Shown here: piece after piece, positions 44,104 through 53,643 of the stretch
Layout of the letters: each line of letters opens with the position of its first letter
Numbering within the stretch: position 1 is the stretch's first letter
Source: Faeciplasma sp964650705
GTDB lineage: Bacteria > Bacillota > Clostridia > Oscillospirales > Ruminococcaceae
NCBI GenBank assembly: GCA_964650705.1
Contig: CAZYUJ010000001.1
Location: 177,111 to 241,110, forward strand
Reading direction: 5' to 3'
DNA: 64,000 bases
Made by a program: the position numbers and the translations under genes
The notes under the pieces: generated by a model
Database searches by the model: none
Told to the model about the DNA's origin: nothing
Seen by the model: the letters and a program-made list of their open reading frames with translations, nothing else

Positions 44104-44134
44104 TCATCAGCGTTTAAAAACTTCCTTCCACCCC

Positions 44135-44174
44135 GGCGGGCCCCTTCCGCACCCTGTGCGGACCCCTTCCCGCC
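44135..44174. repeat. GC-rich structured intergenic repeat, type G
   Basis: GGCGGG pairs with CCCGCC, symmetrical unpaired CCCCT and CCCCTT strands follow, then TCCGCA pairs with TGCGGA around CCCTG. It ends 2 bp before the AAAGGAG ribosome site of dnaE. Confidence 0.72.
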
Positions 44175-44189
44175 ACAAAGGAGAACCCA

Positions 44190-47100
44190 ATGCCGAACTT
44201 TGTCCACCTTCACGTTCATACCGAATATTCGCTGCTTGACGGCGCCTGCCGCATCAAGCGGCTTGTTTCGCGTGCAAAGGAACTCGGCATGAGCGCTGTC
44301 GCCATAACCGACCACGGCAACGTCTACGGTGCGGTTGAATTCTATAACGAATGTAAACGCGAGGGGATAAAGCCGATCATCGGATGCGAGGTCTATGTCG
44401 CACCCCGTTCCCGTTTCGACAAATCGGGCAAGCTTGACATGACACCCTATCACCTCGTTTTGCTCTGCAAAAATGAGGTCGGCTATAAAAACCTCTGCCG
44501 CTTGGTTTCAATGGCTTATATCGACGGATTTTATAACCGTCCGAGAATCGACTTCGAGCTTTTGGAAAACTATCACGAAGGTCTTGTCTGCCTTTCGGGA
44601 TGCCTTGCCGGCGAGGTCGCGAGGAACCTGACCAATAACGACTATCAAGCCGCAAAAGAGTGCGCTTTGCGCTATAGATCCCTTTTCGGAGAGGATTATT
44701 ATATAGAGGTTCAAAACCAGGAGTTCAGCGAACAGCGCGCTATTTTGCCCTATCAATATAAGCTCGCCCGTGAGCTGAAAATAAAGCCCGTCGCAACCAA
44801 CGACGCTCATTATATCAACCGTGAAGATGCCGCCGCCCAAAAGGTCTTGATGTGCATCTCGACTAACACGACCATAAAAGACCCCGATGCGATGAGCTTC
44901 CCGAATGACGAGTTCTATTTCAAGTCGTATGAAGAAATGCGTGAGTGCTTCATCGGTCACGAGGATGCTATGGCATCAACTCTCGAAATTGCCGAAAAGT
45001 GCAGCTTCGACTTCGATTTCGGACACACAAAGCTTCCGTATTTCTCGCTTGAGGGTGTTACCGACAACGAAGCCTTCCTTCGAAAAATGAGCTTTGACGG
45101 ACTAAAAAAGCTCTATGGCGACCCCTCGAAAGAAGCGATCGACCGCCTTGAATACGAGCTTTCCGTCGTTTCAAAAATGGGATATGTCAATTACTATCTC
45201 ATCGTTTGGGACTTCATTAACTATGCCAAAACTCACGGAATTCCCGTCGGCCCGGGAAGAGGATCGGGCGCAGGGAGCCTTATCGCCTATTGCATCGGCA
45301 TCACAGGAATTGATCCTTTAAAATATAACCTTTTGTTCGAGAGGTTTTTGAATCCCGAGCGTGTTTCCATGCCCGACTTCGATATCGACTTCTGCATCGA
45401 GGGAAGACAGGACGTTATCGACTATGTCAAGCGCCGATACGGCGTTGACCACGTGGCACAGATCATAACCTTCGGCTCGATGGCGGCTCGCAACGCGATC
45501 CGTGATTGCGCCCGTGCGATGGCTTTGCCCTATAGCCTTGCCGACCGTGCCGCAAAGGCCGTGCCGTTCGGTATGAGCATTAACGAGGCTAAGGAAAAGT
45601 GCAAAGAGTTTCGAGAGATGTATTATGGGGACGCTCAGATCCACGAGCTTTGCGACATGGCAGTACAGATCGAGGATATGCCCCGACACACCTCGACTCA
45701 CGCCGCCGCAGTAGTGATCACAGAAAAACCGACTGTCGAATACGTTCCGCTTCAGTCTAATGACGGTCAGCTCGTCACACAGTATGCCATGGGTGCTGTC
45801 GAAAGCTTGGGACTTTTGAAGATCGACTTTTTGGGACTTCGCAACTTAACCGTGATCCGTGATTGTGTGAATTCTATTCACAAGACCGATCCCGATTTTG
45901 ATATATCCGATATCCCTTATGATGACAAGGGCGTTTTCAAAATGCTCTCAAAGGGCGATACTGCCGGAGTGTTCCAATTTGAATCGGGCGGAATGACCTC
46001 GACAATAATGCGCCTCGGCCCCGAAAGCCTTGAAGACCTTATCGCTGTCATCTCCCTTTTCCGACCGGGCCCGATGGACTCGATAGCAAAATATATCGAC
46101 AACTGTCACAACCCCTCTCACATCAGATATAAAACCCCGCTCCTGAAGCCGATTTTGGACGTCACCTACGGTGTCATCGTCTATCAGGAGCAGGTCATGC
46201 AGATCTTCCGCTCACTCGCAGGATATACCTTCGGCAGAGCTGACATCGTTCGCCGTGCTATGGCTAAAAAGAAGCACAGTGTCCTCGAAGCCGAGCGTAA
46301 AGCGTTTGTTTACGGTGAGACCAACCCCGACGGCAGCGTTAACTGTGTCGGATGTATAGCAAACGGTGTCCCCGAAAACGTCGCAAATGAGCTTTTTGAT
46401 GAAATGATGTCGTTTGCGTCATATGCCTTCAATAAATCTCACGCCGCAGCCTATGCCACCGTTGCGTATCAGACAGCATATTTAAAGCTCCACTATTTCA
46501 AAGAATATATGGCGGCGCTTCTGACAAGCGTTTTGGACAACCTATCGAAAGTTATCGAATACAGCGAAGAGTGTGAGGCAAAGGGCATCAAGATCCTTTG
46601 TCCCGACGTCAACGCAAGCTATGAATCCTTTGTCGTGACCGACGAGGGGATCCGTTTCGGACTTTTGGCGATCAAGAGCTTGGGCAAAGGAATCATCCAA
46701 AACCTCATTGCCGAGCGTGAGAAAAACGGAAACTTTGTCTCGCTCTATGATTTCATTTCCCGAATGTATGGGCGCGAGCTCAACTCCCGTGCGATAGAAG
46801 CCCTTATAATGAGCGGTGCATTCGATTCTTTCCCGACAAACCGCCGTCAGATGCTGACAAATTATGACCTTATCCTCAATGCCGTTGCCGACCGTGAACG
46901 CTATAATCTCGACGGCCAGCTCGATCTTTTCGGCTTCTCCGATGACAGCGATCCAAGGTCGGGAGCATCCGTTATCGAGATCCCATATGCCGAAGAGTTT
47001 TCCTTCTCCGAGCTTTTGGAGATGGAAAAGGAAACTGTCGGGATCTATGTTTCGGGACACCCTCTGAGTGAATATAACCCGTGGCTCACAACCGGCGGAA

Positions 47101-47651
47101 TGGCAACCGTAAGAAAGATATTTGACAATTCAAAGGAGATGCTCAAAGGCTTCCGTGACGGTGATACGGTCTCGATAATCGGTCTTTTCAGAAACAAAAA
47201 GATGCTGACCACAAAGCAAAACCGCCAGATGTGCTTTGCCGATATCGAAGATACGACGGGAAATATCGAGGTAGTCGTTTTCCCGAACGTATATGACAGA
47301 TCGAAAAATCTTCTTAATCCATCCGAAAAGCTTGTCATCACAGGAAAACTCAGCTTCAAGGACGAAGAAGATCCAAAGATCCTCGCTGACAGCATCACAA
47401 GCATAAGCGACCATATGAAATCGCAAAAGAATCGCACACTGTGTGTCCGCCTGAGATCGTCCGATAAGGACGGTATCGCTTTGCTAAGAACCGTTTCAAA
47501 CAAATATTCGGGCAACGCCAAGCTCACCGTCTGGCTCGAGGATATGAAAAAGCTCACGTCCGTCAAGGATGCAAGCACACTCGATATCTCAAACGAATCT
47601 CTTCAAGAGCTGATAAATATATTCGGCTCCGAAAATATAAGATTTAAGTAA
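44190..47651 (+). CDS. dnaE: DNA polymerase III subunit alpha
   Basis: 1153 residues. Replicative polymerase of the DnaE1 type. N-terminal PHP domain (HLHVHTEYSLLDG), palm with GPGRGSGAGSL and catalytic aspartates in PDFDIDF (395-401), FQFESGGM and YQEQVM in the fingers, a tandem HhH region, and an OB-fold near the C-terminus (DTVSIIGLFRNKKML). The start has AAAGGAG. Its TAA overlaps by one base an ATG of the mannanase frame. Confidence 0.97.
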   Translation: MPNFVHLHVHTEYSLLDGACRIKRLVSRAKELGMSAVAITDHGNVYGAVEFYNECKREGIKPIIGCEVYVAPRSRFDKSGKLDMTPYHLVLLCKNEVGYKNLCRLVSMAYIDGFYNRPRIDFELLENYHEGLVCLSGCLAGEVARNLTNNDYQAAKECALRYRSLFGEDYYIEVQNQEFSEQRAILPYQYKLARELKIKPVATNDAHYINREDAAAQKVLMCISTNTTIKDPDAMSFPNDEFYFKSYEEMRECFIGHEDAMASTLEIAEKCSFDFDFGHTKLPYFSLEGVTDNEAFLRKMSFDGLKKLYGDPSKEAIDRLEYELSVVSKMGYVNYYLIVWDFINYAKTHGIPVGPGRGSGAGSLIAYCIGITGIDPLKYNLLFERFLNPERVSMPDFDIDFCIEGRQDVIDYVKRRYGVDHVAQIITFGSMAARNAIRDCARAMALPYSLADRAAKAVPFGMSINEAKEKCKEFREMYYGDAQIHELCDMAVQIEDMPRHTSTHAAAVVITEKPTVEYVPLQSNDGQLVTQYAMGAVESLGLLKIDFLGLRNLTVIRDCVNSIHKTDPDFDISDIPYDDKGVFKMLSKGDTAGVFQFESGGMTSTIMRLGPESLEDLIAVISLFRPGPMDSIAKYIDNCHNPSHIRYKTPLLKPILDVTYGVIVYQEQVMQIFRSLAGYTFGRADIVRRAMAKKKHSVLEAERKAFVYGETNPDGSVNCVGCIANGVPENVANELFDEMMSFASYAFNKSHAAAYATVAYQTAYLKLHYFKEYMAALLTSVLDNLSKVIEYSEECEAKGIKILCPDVNASYESFVVTDEGIRFGLLAIKSLGKGIIQNLIAEREKNGNFVSLYDFISRMYGRELNSRAIEALIMSGAFDSFPTNRRQMLTNYDLILNAVADRERYNLDGQLDLFGFSDDSDPRSGASVIEIPYAEEFSFSELLEMEKETVGIYVSGHPLSEYNPWLTTGGMATVRKIFDNSKEMLKGFRDGDTVSIIGLFRNKKMLTTKQNRQMCFADIEDTTGNIEVVVFPNVYDRSKNLLNPSEKLVITGKLSFKDEEDPKILADSITSISDHMKSQKNRTLCVRLRSSDKDGIALLRTVSNKYSGNAKLTVWLEDMKKLTSVKDASTLDISNESLQELINIFGSENIRFK

Positions 47652-47668
47652 TGAAAGGTTTGACCGAC

Positions 47669-49222
47669 ATGAAAAGACTGATAGCATTTGCGCTGATTTT
47701 GACAATGCTTTTTGCAACTGCATGCTCAAAATCCGCAATAGATGCAAGCTTCGGCGAAAAACGAACTCAGTTTAACGATTCTCTTTCGCTGACCGACACC
47801 CCCTTAACGGGAGGGGACATCCCATCCGATTTTTCTGTTTTTTATGAAGCTGAGGACGGCGTTCTTTCCGGCTCAGCAACCGTATCAGCAGGAAATCAAT
47901 ACTCCGGAGGATATTGCGTGAAAGGCGTAAATTCGAAGCAAAACGGTGATATGCTCACCTTTAAGGTGAATATCGAAAACGAAGGAATGTATGATCTTTC
48001 CTTTGGATATTACACACAAGACGTTAACAAGATAAATGAAGTTTCTGTTGACGGAAAAAGCGTCGGCTATCTCTATTGCTACAAGGCTAACGAACTCGAT
48101 TTTTCGGACATCAGGAACGTATACCTTTCTGAGGGTCAGCACGATATATCCATAATCCCGAGCTGGGGCTGGGTCAATTATGATAGCTTGACAGTGACAA
48201 AAAGTACCGTTATAACTGACGAGACCTATAATGTAACAGCATCCCTTTCAAACCCAAATGCTGACGAAAACACTCAGCGCCTATATAAATTCCTCTGCGA
48301 TATCTACGGCAAATACAGCTTAACAGGTCAGTTTGCCGATAAGGGAAGGGAATCCAACGAATATAAAGCGATAGAGTTTGCAACAGGCAAAAACTTCGCG
48401 GTTTTGGGCCTTGACATGATGAACTATTCTCTTGTTAACCGTGAAAACGGCGCCACCTGCCAAACGGTCGAGGTCGCTCACGATTGGTATCACAACGCAG
48501 GCGGAATCGTTCAGATATGCTGGCATTGGAATACTCCCGCAGAGTATAAAAAAGACGGCTCGAATTGGTGGAACACCTTCTATGCTGAGAATACGACTCT
48601 TGACCTCGACAAGATCATGAACGGTGAGGACACCATAGGATACGATTATCTGATGGCAGACATCGACAACATCGCATCCGAACTCAAGCGCCTTTGTGAC
48701 GACGGTGTTCCCGTTTTGTGGAGACCCTTGCACGAAGCATCCGGCGGCTGGTTCTGGTGGGGCGATTGCAGTCCCGAAAGCTATATCGAGCTTTGGCGAA
48801 CGATGTATGATAAGCTCACAAATGAACACGGCTTGACAAACCTCATTTGGATGTGGAACGGACAAAGTGCCGATTGGTATCCCGGAGATGAATATGTCGA
48901 TATCGTTTCTTGGGACATCTATGCTGACGAGCACGACTATTCAAGCTATAGCGGCACCTTTGCCGAAGCTGCTTCCTGTTACGGCGAAACAAAGCTCATC
49001 GCTCTGAGTGAAAACGGCGTTGTAATGGATCCTGAGCAAATGTTCAAAGCTAACGCAAGATGGCTCTTCTGGGGCACTTGGGTGGGCGATTTCGTTATCG
49101 ACGACGGCCCTTATATAAGCCAAAGATATACCGAAAAGTCCATGCTCATCAAAGCTTATGAAAGCGAATACACACTTACATTGGATGAACTTCCGAACCT
49201 TAAAAAATATCCGTTAAATTAA
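47669..49222 (+). CDS. GH26 beta-mannanase with N-terminal CBM35-like domain, lipoprotein
   Basis: 517 residues from the ATG at 47669, 8-9 bp after AAAGG. An in-frame ATG at 47651 overlaps the dnaE stop and would lengthen the signal peptide. The signal peptide ends at FATAC (Cys19), a slightly atypical lipobox. Residues about 55-180 form a CBM35/CBM6-type beta-sandwich (FYEAEDGVLSG, YSGGYCVKGV). The GH26 barrel (about 200-510) carries acid/base Glu356 in WRPLHEASGGWFWWG and nucleophile Glu448 in ALSENG. It should cut mannan or glucomannan backbones outside the cell. A surface hydrolase directly behind dnaE is unusual. The GDSL esterase follows by 14 bp. Confidence 0.93.
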   Translation: MKRLIAFALILTMLFATACSKSAIDASFGEKRTQFNDSLSLTDTPLTGGDIPSDFSVFYEAEDGVLSGSATVSAGNQYSGGYCVKGVNSKQNGDMLTFKVNIENEGMYDLSFGYYTQDVNKINEVSVDGKSVGYLYCYKANELDFSDIRNVYLSEGQHDISIIPSWGWVNYDSLTVTKSTVITDETYNVTASLSNPNADENTQRLYKFLCDIYGKYSLTGQFADKGRESNEYKAIEFATGKNFAVLGLDMMNYSLVNRENGATCQTVEVAHDWYHNAGGIVQICWHWNTPAEYKKDGSNWWNTFYAENTTLDLDKIMNGEDTIGYDYLMADIDNIASELKRLCDDGVPVLWRPLHEASGGWFWWGDCSPESYIELWRTMYDKLTNEHGLTNLIWMWNGQSADWYPGDEYVDIVSWDIYADEHDYSSYSGTFAEAASCYGETKLIALSENGVVMDPEQMFKANARWLFWGTWVGDFVIDDGPYISQRYTEKSMLIKAYESEYTLTLDELPNLKKYPLN

Positions 49223-49236
49223 AGGAGGACACAAAC

Positions 49237-49857
49237 ATGAAACGCATTCTGTTTCAAGGCGACTCTATAACCGACTGGGGAAGAAATTATGAAGAGTATT
49301 ATTCTCTTGGCCACGGTTATGTCAAATTCGCTTCAGACTACATAAAGGAAATGTTCCCCGACAAGGAGTTCGAATTTATAAACCGCGGCATCGGCGGCAA
49401 CAAGGTCGCTGACCTTGTTGACCGTTTGGAATCTGATTTCATCGAGATCCGGCCCGATTTCGTTTCGATCCTCATCGGCATCAACGACGTTTGGCATATG
49501 GCAGGCGACCGCAATTGGCTCCCCAACGATGTTTTTGAGGCTCAGTACAGAACAGTCCTTGACGCTATCAAGGAAAAGACAAGCGCAAAGATAATGATCA
49601 TCGAACCTTTCTTGATCCCCGTTGAAGATAAGCTTCACTTCCGTGAGGACTTAGCCCCAAAGATCGAGATAATCAGAAAGCTCGCCCGTGAATATGCTTG
49701 TGTATATCTTCCCACAGATGGACTTTTGAACTCTGCGTTCATCGGTGACGATCCGATATCCTTTGCCCAGGACGGCGTTCACCCCACCGAGAAGGGCGCC
49801 GAATTCATCGGCAGAATGTATGCCGAGTTTGCCCGCAACGAGATCTCAAAGCTCTGA
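49237..49857 (+). CDS. SGNH/GDSL-type esterase
   Basis: 206 residues, no signal peptide. Block I FQGDSITD with catalytic Ser10, block II glycine in RGIGGNKV, block III GIND with Asn83, block V DGVHP with Asp179 and His182. It probably removes acetyl groups from mannan-derived oligosaccharides inside the cell, judged by its position behind the mannanase. GGAGG precedes the ATG. Confidence 0.9.
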   Translation: MKRILFQGDSITDWGRNYEEYYSLGHGYVKFASDYIKEMFPDKEFEFINRGIGGNKVADLVDRLESDFIEIRPDFVSILIGINDVWHMAGDRNWLPNDVFEAQYRTVLDAIKEKTSAKIMIIEPFLIPVEDKLHFREDLAPKIEIIRKLAREYACVYLPTDGLLNSAFIGDDPISFAQDGVHPTEKGAEFIGRMYAEFARNEISKL

Positions 49858-49862
49858 CCCGA

Positions 49863-49925
49863 CCGCGGCTCCGCCGCCGCGCACTCGCCGCCCTTCGGGC
49901 ACCCACGCGCGTCGAAATCGCCGCT
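49863..49925. repeat. GC-rich structured intergenic repeat, type C copy 2
   Basis: Shares CCGCGGCTCCGCCGCCGCGC, then ACTC, with copy 1 at 27927 and ends GTCGAAATCGCCGCT. The tip is GCCC-TTC-GGGC (49890-49900), different from copy 1 but again self-complementary. Confidence 0.82.
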
Positions 49926-49933
49926 GATACATA

Positions 49934-49972
49934 AAAAACACCCCGCAAGCTCAAAGCCTGCGGGGCTTTTTG
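49934..49972. terminator. Bidirectional terminator
   Basis: CCCCGCAAGC pairs with GCCTGCGGGG (one mismatch) around TCAAA, with A-run left and TTTTT right, between the convergent esterase and SPFH genes. Confidence 0.92.
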
Positions 49973-49977
49973 TCATA

Positions 49978-50901
49978 TTATTTATCGCTATCGGTCAAAG
50001 CCTTAAAGCTTGTTGCTAATCCCGCAAGAGACTGGATCTCGCTGGGGATAATGATCTTTGTAGCCTTGCCGTCAGCAGCCTTTTGGAACGCCTCAAGACT
50101 CTTGAGTGCGATGACCTGCTCGGAAGGAGATGCTGCGTTGAGCTTCTTGATGCTCTCTGCCAAAGCGGTCTGAACAGCTTCGATAGCCAAAGCCTCACCC
50201 TCAGCACGCAAAACCTCAGCCTGTCTGTCAGCTTCTGCCTTTAAGATCTCAGCTTCCTTGTCTGCCTGAGCCTTAAGGATCTTTGATTCCTTTTCGCCTT
50301 CCGCAACCAAGATCTGTGCCTTCTTTTCACCCTCAGCCTGTAAGATCTTTTCGCGGCGCTCACGCTCTGCCTTCATCTGCTTTTCCATAGCGTCTTGGAT
50401 CTCTCTCGGGGGCAGGATGTTCTTGAGCTCAACTCGGTTGACCTTGATGCCCCAACGGTCGGTTGCTTCATCCAAGATCATGGTGATCTTCGAGTTGACG
50501 TTGTCTCTTGATGTAAGTGTTGCATCAAGCTCCATCTCACCGATGATGTTTCGGAGTGTGGTAGCAGTAAGGTTCTCGATCGCTGCCATCGGGCGTTCAA
50601 CACCGTAAGTGTAGAGCTTTGCATTTGTGATCTGGAAGAACACAACGGTGTCTATCTGCATGGTAACGTTATCCTTCGTGATAACAGGCTGAGGCTTAAA
50701 GTCAGCAACCTGCTCTTTGATGGAAACTTTCTTAACAACTCTGTCAATGAAGGGGATTATGAGGTGAGGCCCCGTGTGAAGCTCCTTGTTGAATGCACCC
50801 AAGCGCTCAACAACATAAACCTGTGCCTGTGGCACGATCTTGAAGTTTGCAATAATTAAAATAAGTATGAGTAAAATAACAGCGATAATGATAAATTGCA
50901 T
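49978..50901 (-). CDS. SPFH/stomatin-like membrane protein (QmcA type)
   Basis: 307 residues. One N-terminal membrane helix (IIIAVILLILILIIANF), an SPFH/band-7 domain (about 25-185) and an Ala/Glu/Lys-rich coiled coil (about 175-260). Stomatin-like proteins form large rings in membrane microdomains. The upstream NfeD-like gene 9 bp away completes the usual pair. Confidence 0.94.
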   Translation of the reverse strand: MQFIIIAVILLILILIIANFKIVPQAQVYVVERLGAFNKELHTGPHLIIPFIDRVVKKVSIKEQVADFKPQPVITKDNVTMQIDTVVFFQITNAKLYTYGVERPMAAIENLTATTLRNIIGEMELDATLTSRDNVNSKITMILDEATDRWGIKVNRVELKNILPPREIQDAMEKQMKAERERREKILQAEGEKKAQILVAEGEKESKILKAQADKEAEILKAEADRQAEVLRAEGEALAIEAVQTALAESIKKLNAASPSEQVIALKSLEAFQKAADGKATKIIIPSEIQSLAGLATSFKALTDSDK

Positions 50902-50910
50902 AATAACCTC

Positions 50911-51345
50911 CTATTTTTCTATGGATACGATGAGCTTTGCTCCGTCGATATCGTTGATGATAACAACACTGTCCTTTGAGATCTCGCTTCCGTCAAGGCT
51001 TCTTGCCATCCAAGATACACCCGAAACGGTCGCTCTGCCGGTTGAAAGAGCGTTGTTAATATCCTCTGTTACAACAGCGGTTTTGCCGATATTGATGTCA
51101 GCGTTTGTTCTTGAAGTCTTGCCCTGGATCTTGCGGACAAAAGGCTTTGTGAAGATCAGCAATATCACCGTTACCGCGATAAATACAGCAACCTGTGCCC
51201 ACAAAGGAGCGTTGATACAAGCAAGTATCAGCGAAAACAGCGATGCACAAGCAAACCAGATCGAAATCATTTGAACAGTAGCAATTTCGGCAATGATCGA
51301 CACGATGAGAACTATTCCCCACATGACCACCATTACATGATCCAT
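50911..51345 (-). CDS. NfeD-like membrane protein
   Basis: 144 residues from the ATG at 51345, 7 bp after AAGGAGG. An ATG two codons earlier is too close to that site. Membrane helices at about 5-65 are followed by an OB-fold domain (about 85-144: GKTAVVTEDINNALSTGRAT, then VSGVSWMARS). NfeD proteins work with SPFH proteins, as the gene pair suggests. Confidence 0.92.
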   Translation of the reverse strand: MDHVMVVMWGIVLIVSIIAEIATVQMISIWFACASLFSLILACINAPLWAQVAVFIAVTVILLIFTKPFVRKIQGKTSRTNADINIGKTAVVTEDINNALSTGRATVSGVSWMARSLDGSEISKDSVVIINDIDGAKLIVSIEK

Positions 51346-51375
51346 ATACATTCCTCCTTTATTCTGTGTAATTTA

Positions 51376-51404
51376 ATCTTATCATATTCCGATCTAGATT
51401 GCAA
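51376..51404 (-). promoter_or_regulatory. Promoter of the NfeD-SPFH operon
   Basis: Minus strand TTGCAA (51404-51399), 17-bp spacer, TAAGAT (51381-51376). Confidence 0.72.
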
Positions 51405-51417
51405 CAATATTTTTAGC

Positions 51418-51495
51418 CCGCCGCTCGCGCCGATCGATGCTCCTCGCCGGCGCCCTTCGGGCGCCCCTCGGCTCCATCGCTCGACTGCTCGCTCC
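51418..51495. repeat. GC-rich structured intergenic repeat, type E copy 2
   Basis: CGATG pairs with CATCG; inside lie TCCTCGCC, the perfect tip GGCGCCC-TTC-GGGCGCC (51449-51465) and CTCGGCTC. It sits between divergent promoters and shares its flanks with 2941-3013. Confidence 0.78.
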
Positions 51496-51499
51496 CCCC

Positions 51500-51528
51500 T
51501 TGTCAATTTTAAAATTATGTGATAGAAT
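51500..51528 (+). promoter_or_regulatory. recJ promoter
   Basis: TTGTCA (51500-51505), 17-bp spacer, TAGAAT (51523-51528). Confidence 0.75.
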
Positions 51529-51592
51529 ATATTATCTATTTTAATTTGGAGTAATAGCGCAATTTTGCTGAATAATCTACTTGGAGCTACAT

Positions 51593-53617
51593 ATGAAAAA
51601 ATGGGTCGTATCAACGCCTGATGAGGCAAAAGTGAATAATATAACCAAGCGCACCGATCTTGGCCGCCTTGTGGCTGAGGTCATGGTGGCTCGCGGCGTA
51701 CAGGAGCTTGATGACGTCGCCGCTTTCTTCAACTGTGAAGAACTTTCCGACCCGTTTTTGCTTCTTGATATGCCTGCCGCCGTCAAGGCGATAAACGAAT
51801 CGGTCGAATCAGGCGAGCTTATCTGTATCTACGGCGACTATGATTGCGACGGCATCACATCGACCGCAGTTTTGCACAGCTACCTAAGCGCCATGGGGGC
51901 TGAGGTCTGTGCCTATATTCCCGAGCGTGAGGAAGGCTACGGCCTTAACAAAAAAGCTATCGATGAGATAGCATCAAACGGCGTGTCATTGATAATAACC
52001 GTAGATAACGGAATCTCCGCTGTTGAGGAAGCCGAATATATCGCTTCTTTGGGAATAAAGCTCGTAATAACCGATCATCACCAGCCAACTGAGACTCTTC
52101 CGAAGGCTTTGGCAGTAGTTGACCCTCACCGTGCGGGATGTCCATCGCCTTTCAAAAGCTTAGCCGGAGTGGGAGTCGTATTAAAGCTTTGCGCCGCACT
52201 TGACTATGGCAGCTATGATATGGTTCTCGAGCAATACGCTGACCTCGTTGCGATCGGAACGGTCGCTGATGTCGTTCCGCTTGTCGGTGAAAACCGAACC
52301 ATCGTCAAATACGGCCTTGAGCTTATGAAAAATACCGAGAATTACGGTCTTTTGTCCCTTATAGAAAACAGCGGGGTAGATATCGACAACATAAATTCGG
52401 GAGTTGTCGCCTTCGGCATCTCTCCGAGGATCAACGCTTCGGGACGTTTCGGTTCTCCCATAACAGCTCTTGACTGCCTCATCACCGAGGATGAATCCGC
52501 TCGCGATTTAGCCCGTGAGCTTACCCGTCTTAACGATATGCGAAAATCCTGCGAATCAGACATTTTGTCACAGATAAAGCATCAAATAGATGAAGAGCCA
52601 TCAATTTTAAACGAGCGAGTTTTGATCGTCTCGGGTGAGGGCTGGCACCACGGTGTCATCGGTATCGTCGCCTCAAAGCTTATGGAGGAGTACGAAAAGC
52701 CTGTCATCGTCCTTTCGAGCGATGGCGGCATTTCCCGAGGTTCAGCAAGAAGTATGCCCGGCTTCAACATCTTCAAGTGCTTCGATAATTGCCGTGAGCT
52801 TTTGGTCAAATACGGCGGCCACGAATGTGCAGGGGGCTTGACAATAGAGGATTCCAACATTCCCGCTTTCCGTCAAACGGTTTCGGAATACGCTCGCATT
52901 AATCACGGATCCATGCCCAAAATGACTATCCACGCAGACAAGCTTTTGAAAAGCACAGATATAAACGTCAATCTTGTCGAGGAGCTCTTGAAGATCGAGC
53001 CCTTCGGCACTCAAAACCCCGAACCGATCTTTGCTGTTTCCGGCGCTGAAATAAGGGCGGTCATCCCGCTGAAAAACGGTGAGCACACAAAGCTTGAGCT
53101 TTGGTTCGGTGAGACAAAGGTACAGGCTCTGATGTTCAAATCGAAAACCGCCGAGCTTCCCTATAGAGCAGGGGACAAGATCGACCTGATGGTCAACCTT
53201 AGTGTCCACGAGTTCAGAGGGAACAAAAGCGTTTCCCTCAGAGTTGTTGATTCAAGGCTTCACGGCGTCAAACAGGATCGTTATTTCGCAGCAGTCGACG
53301 CTTATGAGCGTTTTGTGCGTGCCGAATCCCAACCCAAAGAAGTGCTTGCAAAGGGCAACCCCAACCGTGAAGAGCTTGTTGCGGTGTATAAGTATATTGC
53401 ATCTCTTGGCTCGCCCACAACCTTTGAAGCTCTATATGCAAGGCTTGTTACAAGCGATATGAACGCTTTCAAGCTCAAAGTCATTTTGAGGGCATTCGAG
53501 GAAACAGGACTCATCACTCATTCAAATCAGACTCATCTTATAAAACTGAGCACACCGACATCTCGTGTTGACATTGAATCAAGCGAAACGCTGACAAGAC
53601 TCAGAAGCTTATTATAA
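51593..53617 (+). CDS. recJ: Single-stranded-DNA-specific exonuclease RecJ
   Basis: 674 residues from the ATG at 51593, with GGAG 6 bp upstream. A 5'-3' ssDNA exonuclease in recombination and repair. DHH motifs: IYGDYDCDGITST, the Asp in TVDNGIS, ITDHHQP and AVVDPH, plus DHHA1 motif GGHECAGGLTIE and a C-terminal OB-type domain. It is followed by relA after 26 bp, a common gene order. Confidence 0.96.
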   Translation: MKKWVVSTPDEAKVNNITKRTDLGRLVAEVMVARGVQELDDVAAFFNCEELSDPFLLLDMPAAVKAINESVESGELICIYGDYDCDGITSTAVLHSYLSAMGAEVCAYIPEREEGYGLNKKAIDEIASNGVSLIITVDNGISAVEEAEYIASLGIKLVITDHHQPTETLPKALAVVDPHRAGCPSPFKSLAGVGVVLKLCAALDYGSYDMVLEQYADLVAIGTVADVVPLVGENRTIVKYGLELMKNTENYGLLSLIENSGVDIDNINSGVVAFGISPRINASGRFGSPITALDCLITEDESARDLARELTRLNDMRKSCESDILSQIKHQIDEEPSILNERVLIVSGEGWHHGVIGIVASKLMEEYEKPVIVLSSDGGISRGSARSMPGFNIFKCFDNCRELLVKYGGHECAGGLTIEDSNIPAFRQTVSEYARINHGSMPKMTIHADKLLKSTDINVNLVEELLKIEPFGTQNPEPIFAVSGAEIRAVIPLKNGEHTKLELWFGETKVQALMFKSKTAELPYRAGDKIDLMVNLSVHEFRGNKSVSLRVVDSRLHGVKQDRYFAAVDAYERFVRAESQPKEVLAKGNPNREELVAVYKYIASLGSPTTFEALYARLVTSDMNAFKLKVILRAFEETGLITHSNQTHLIKLSTPTSRVDIESSETLTRLRSLL

Positions 53618-53643
53618 ATCTATCTTTTTTCGGAGGACAATTT

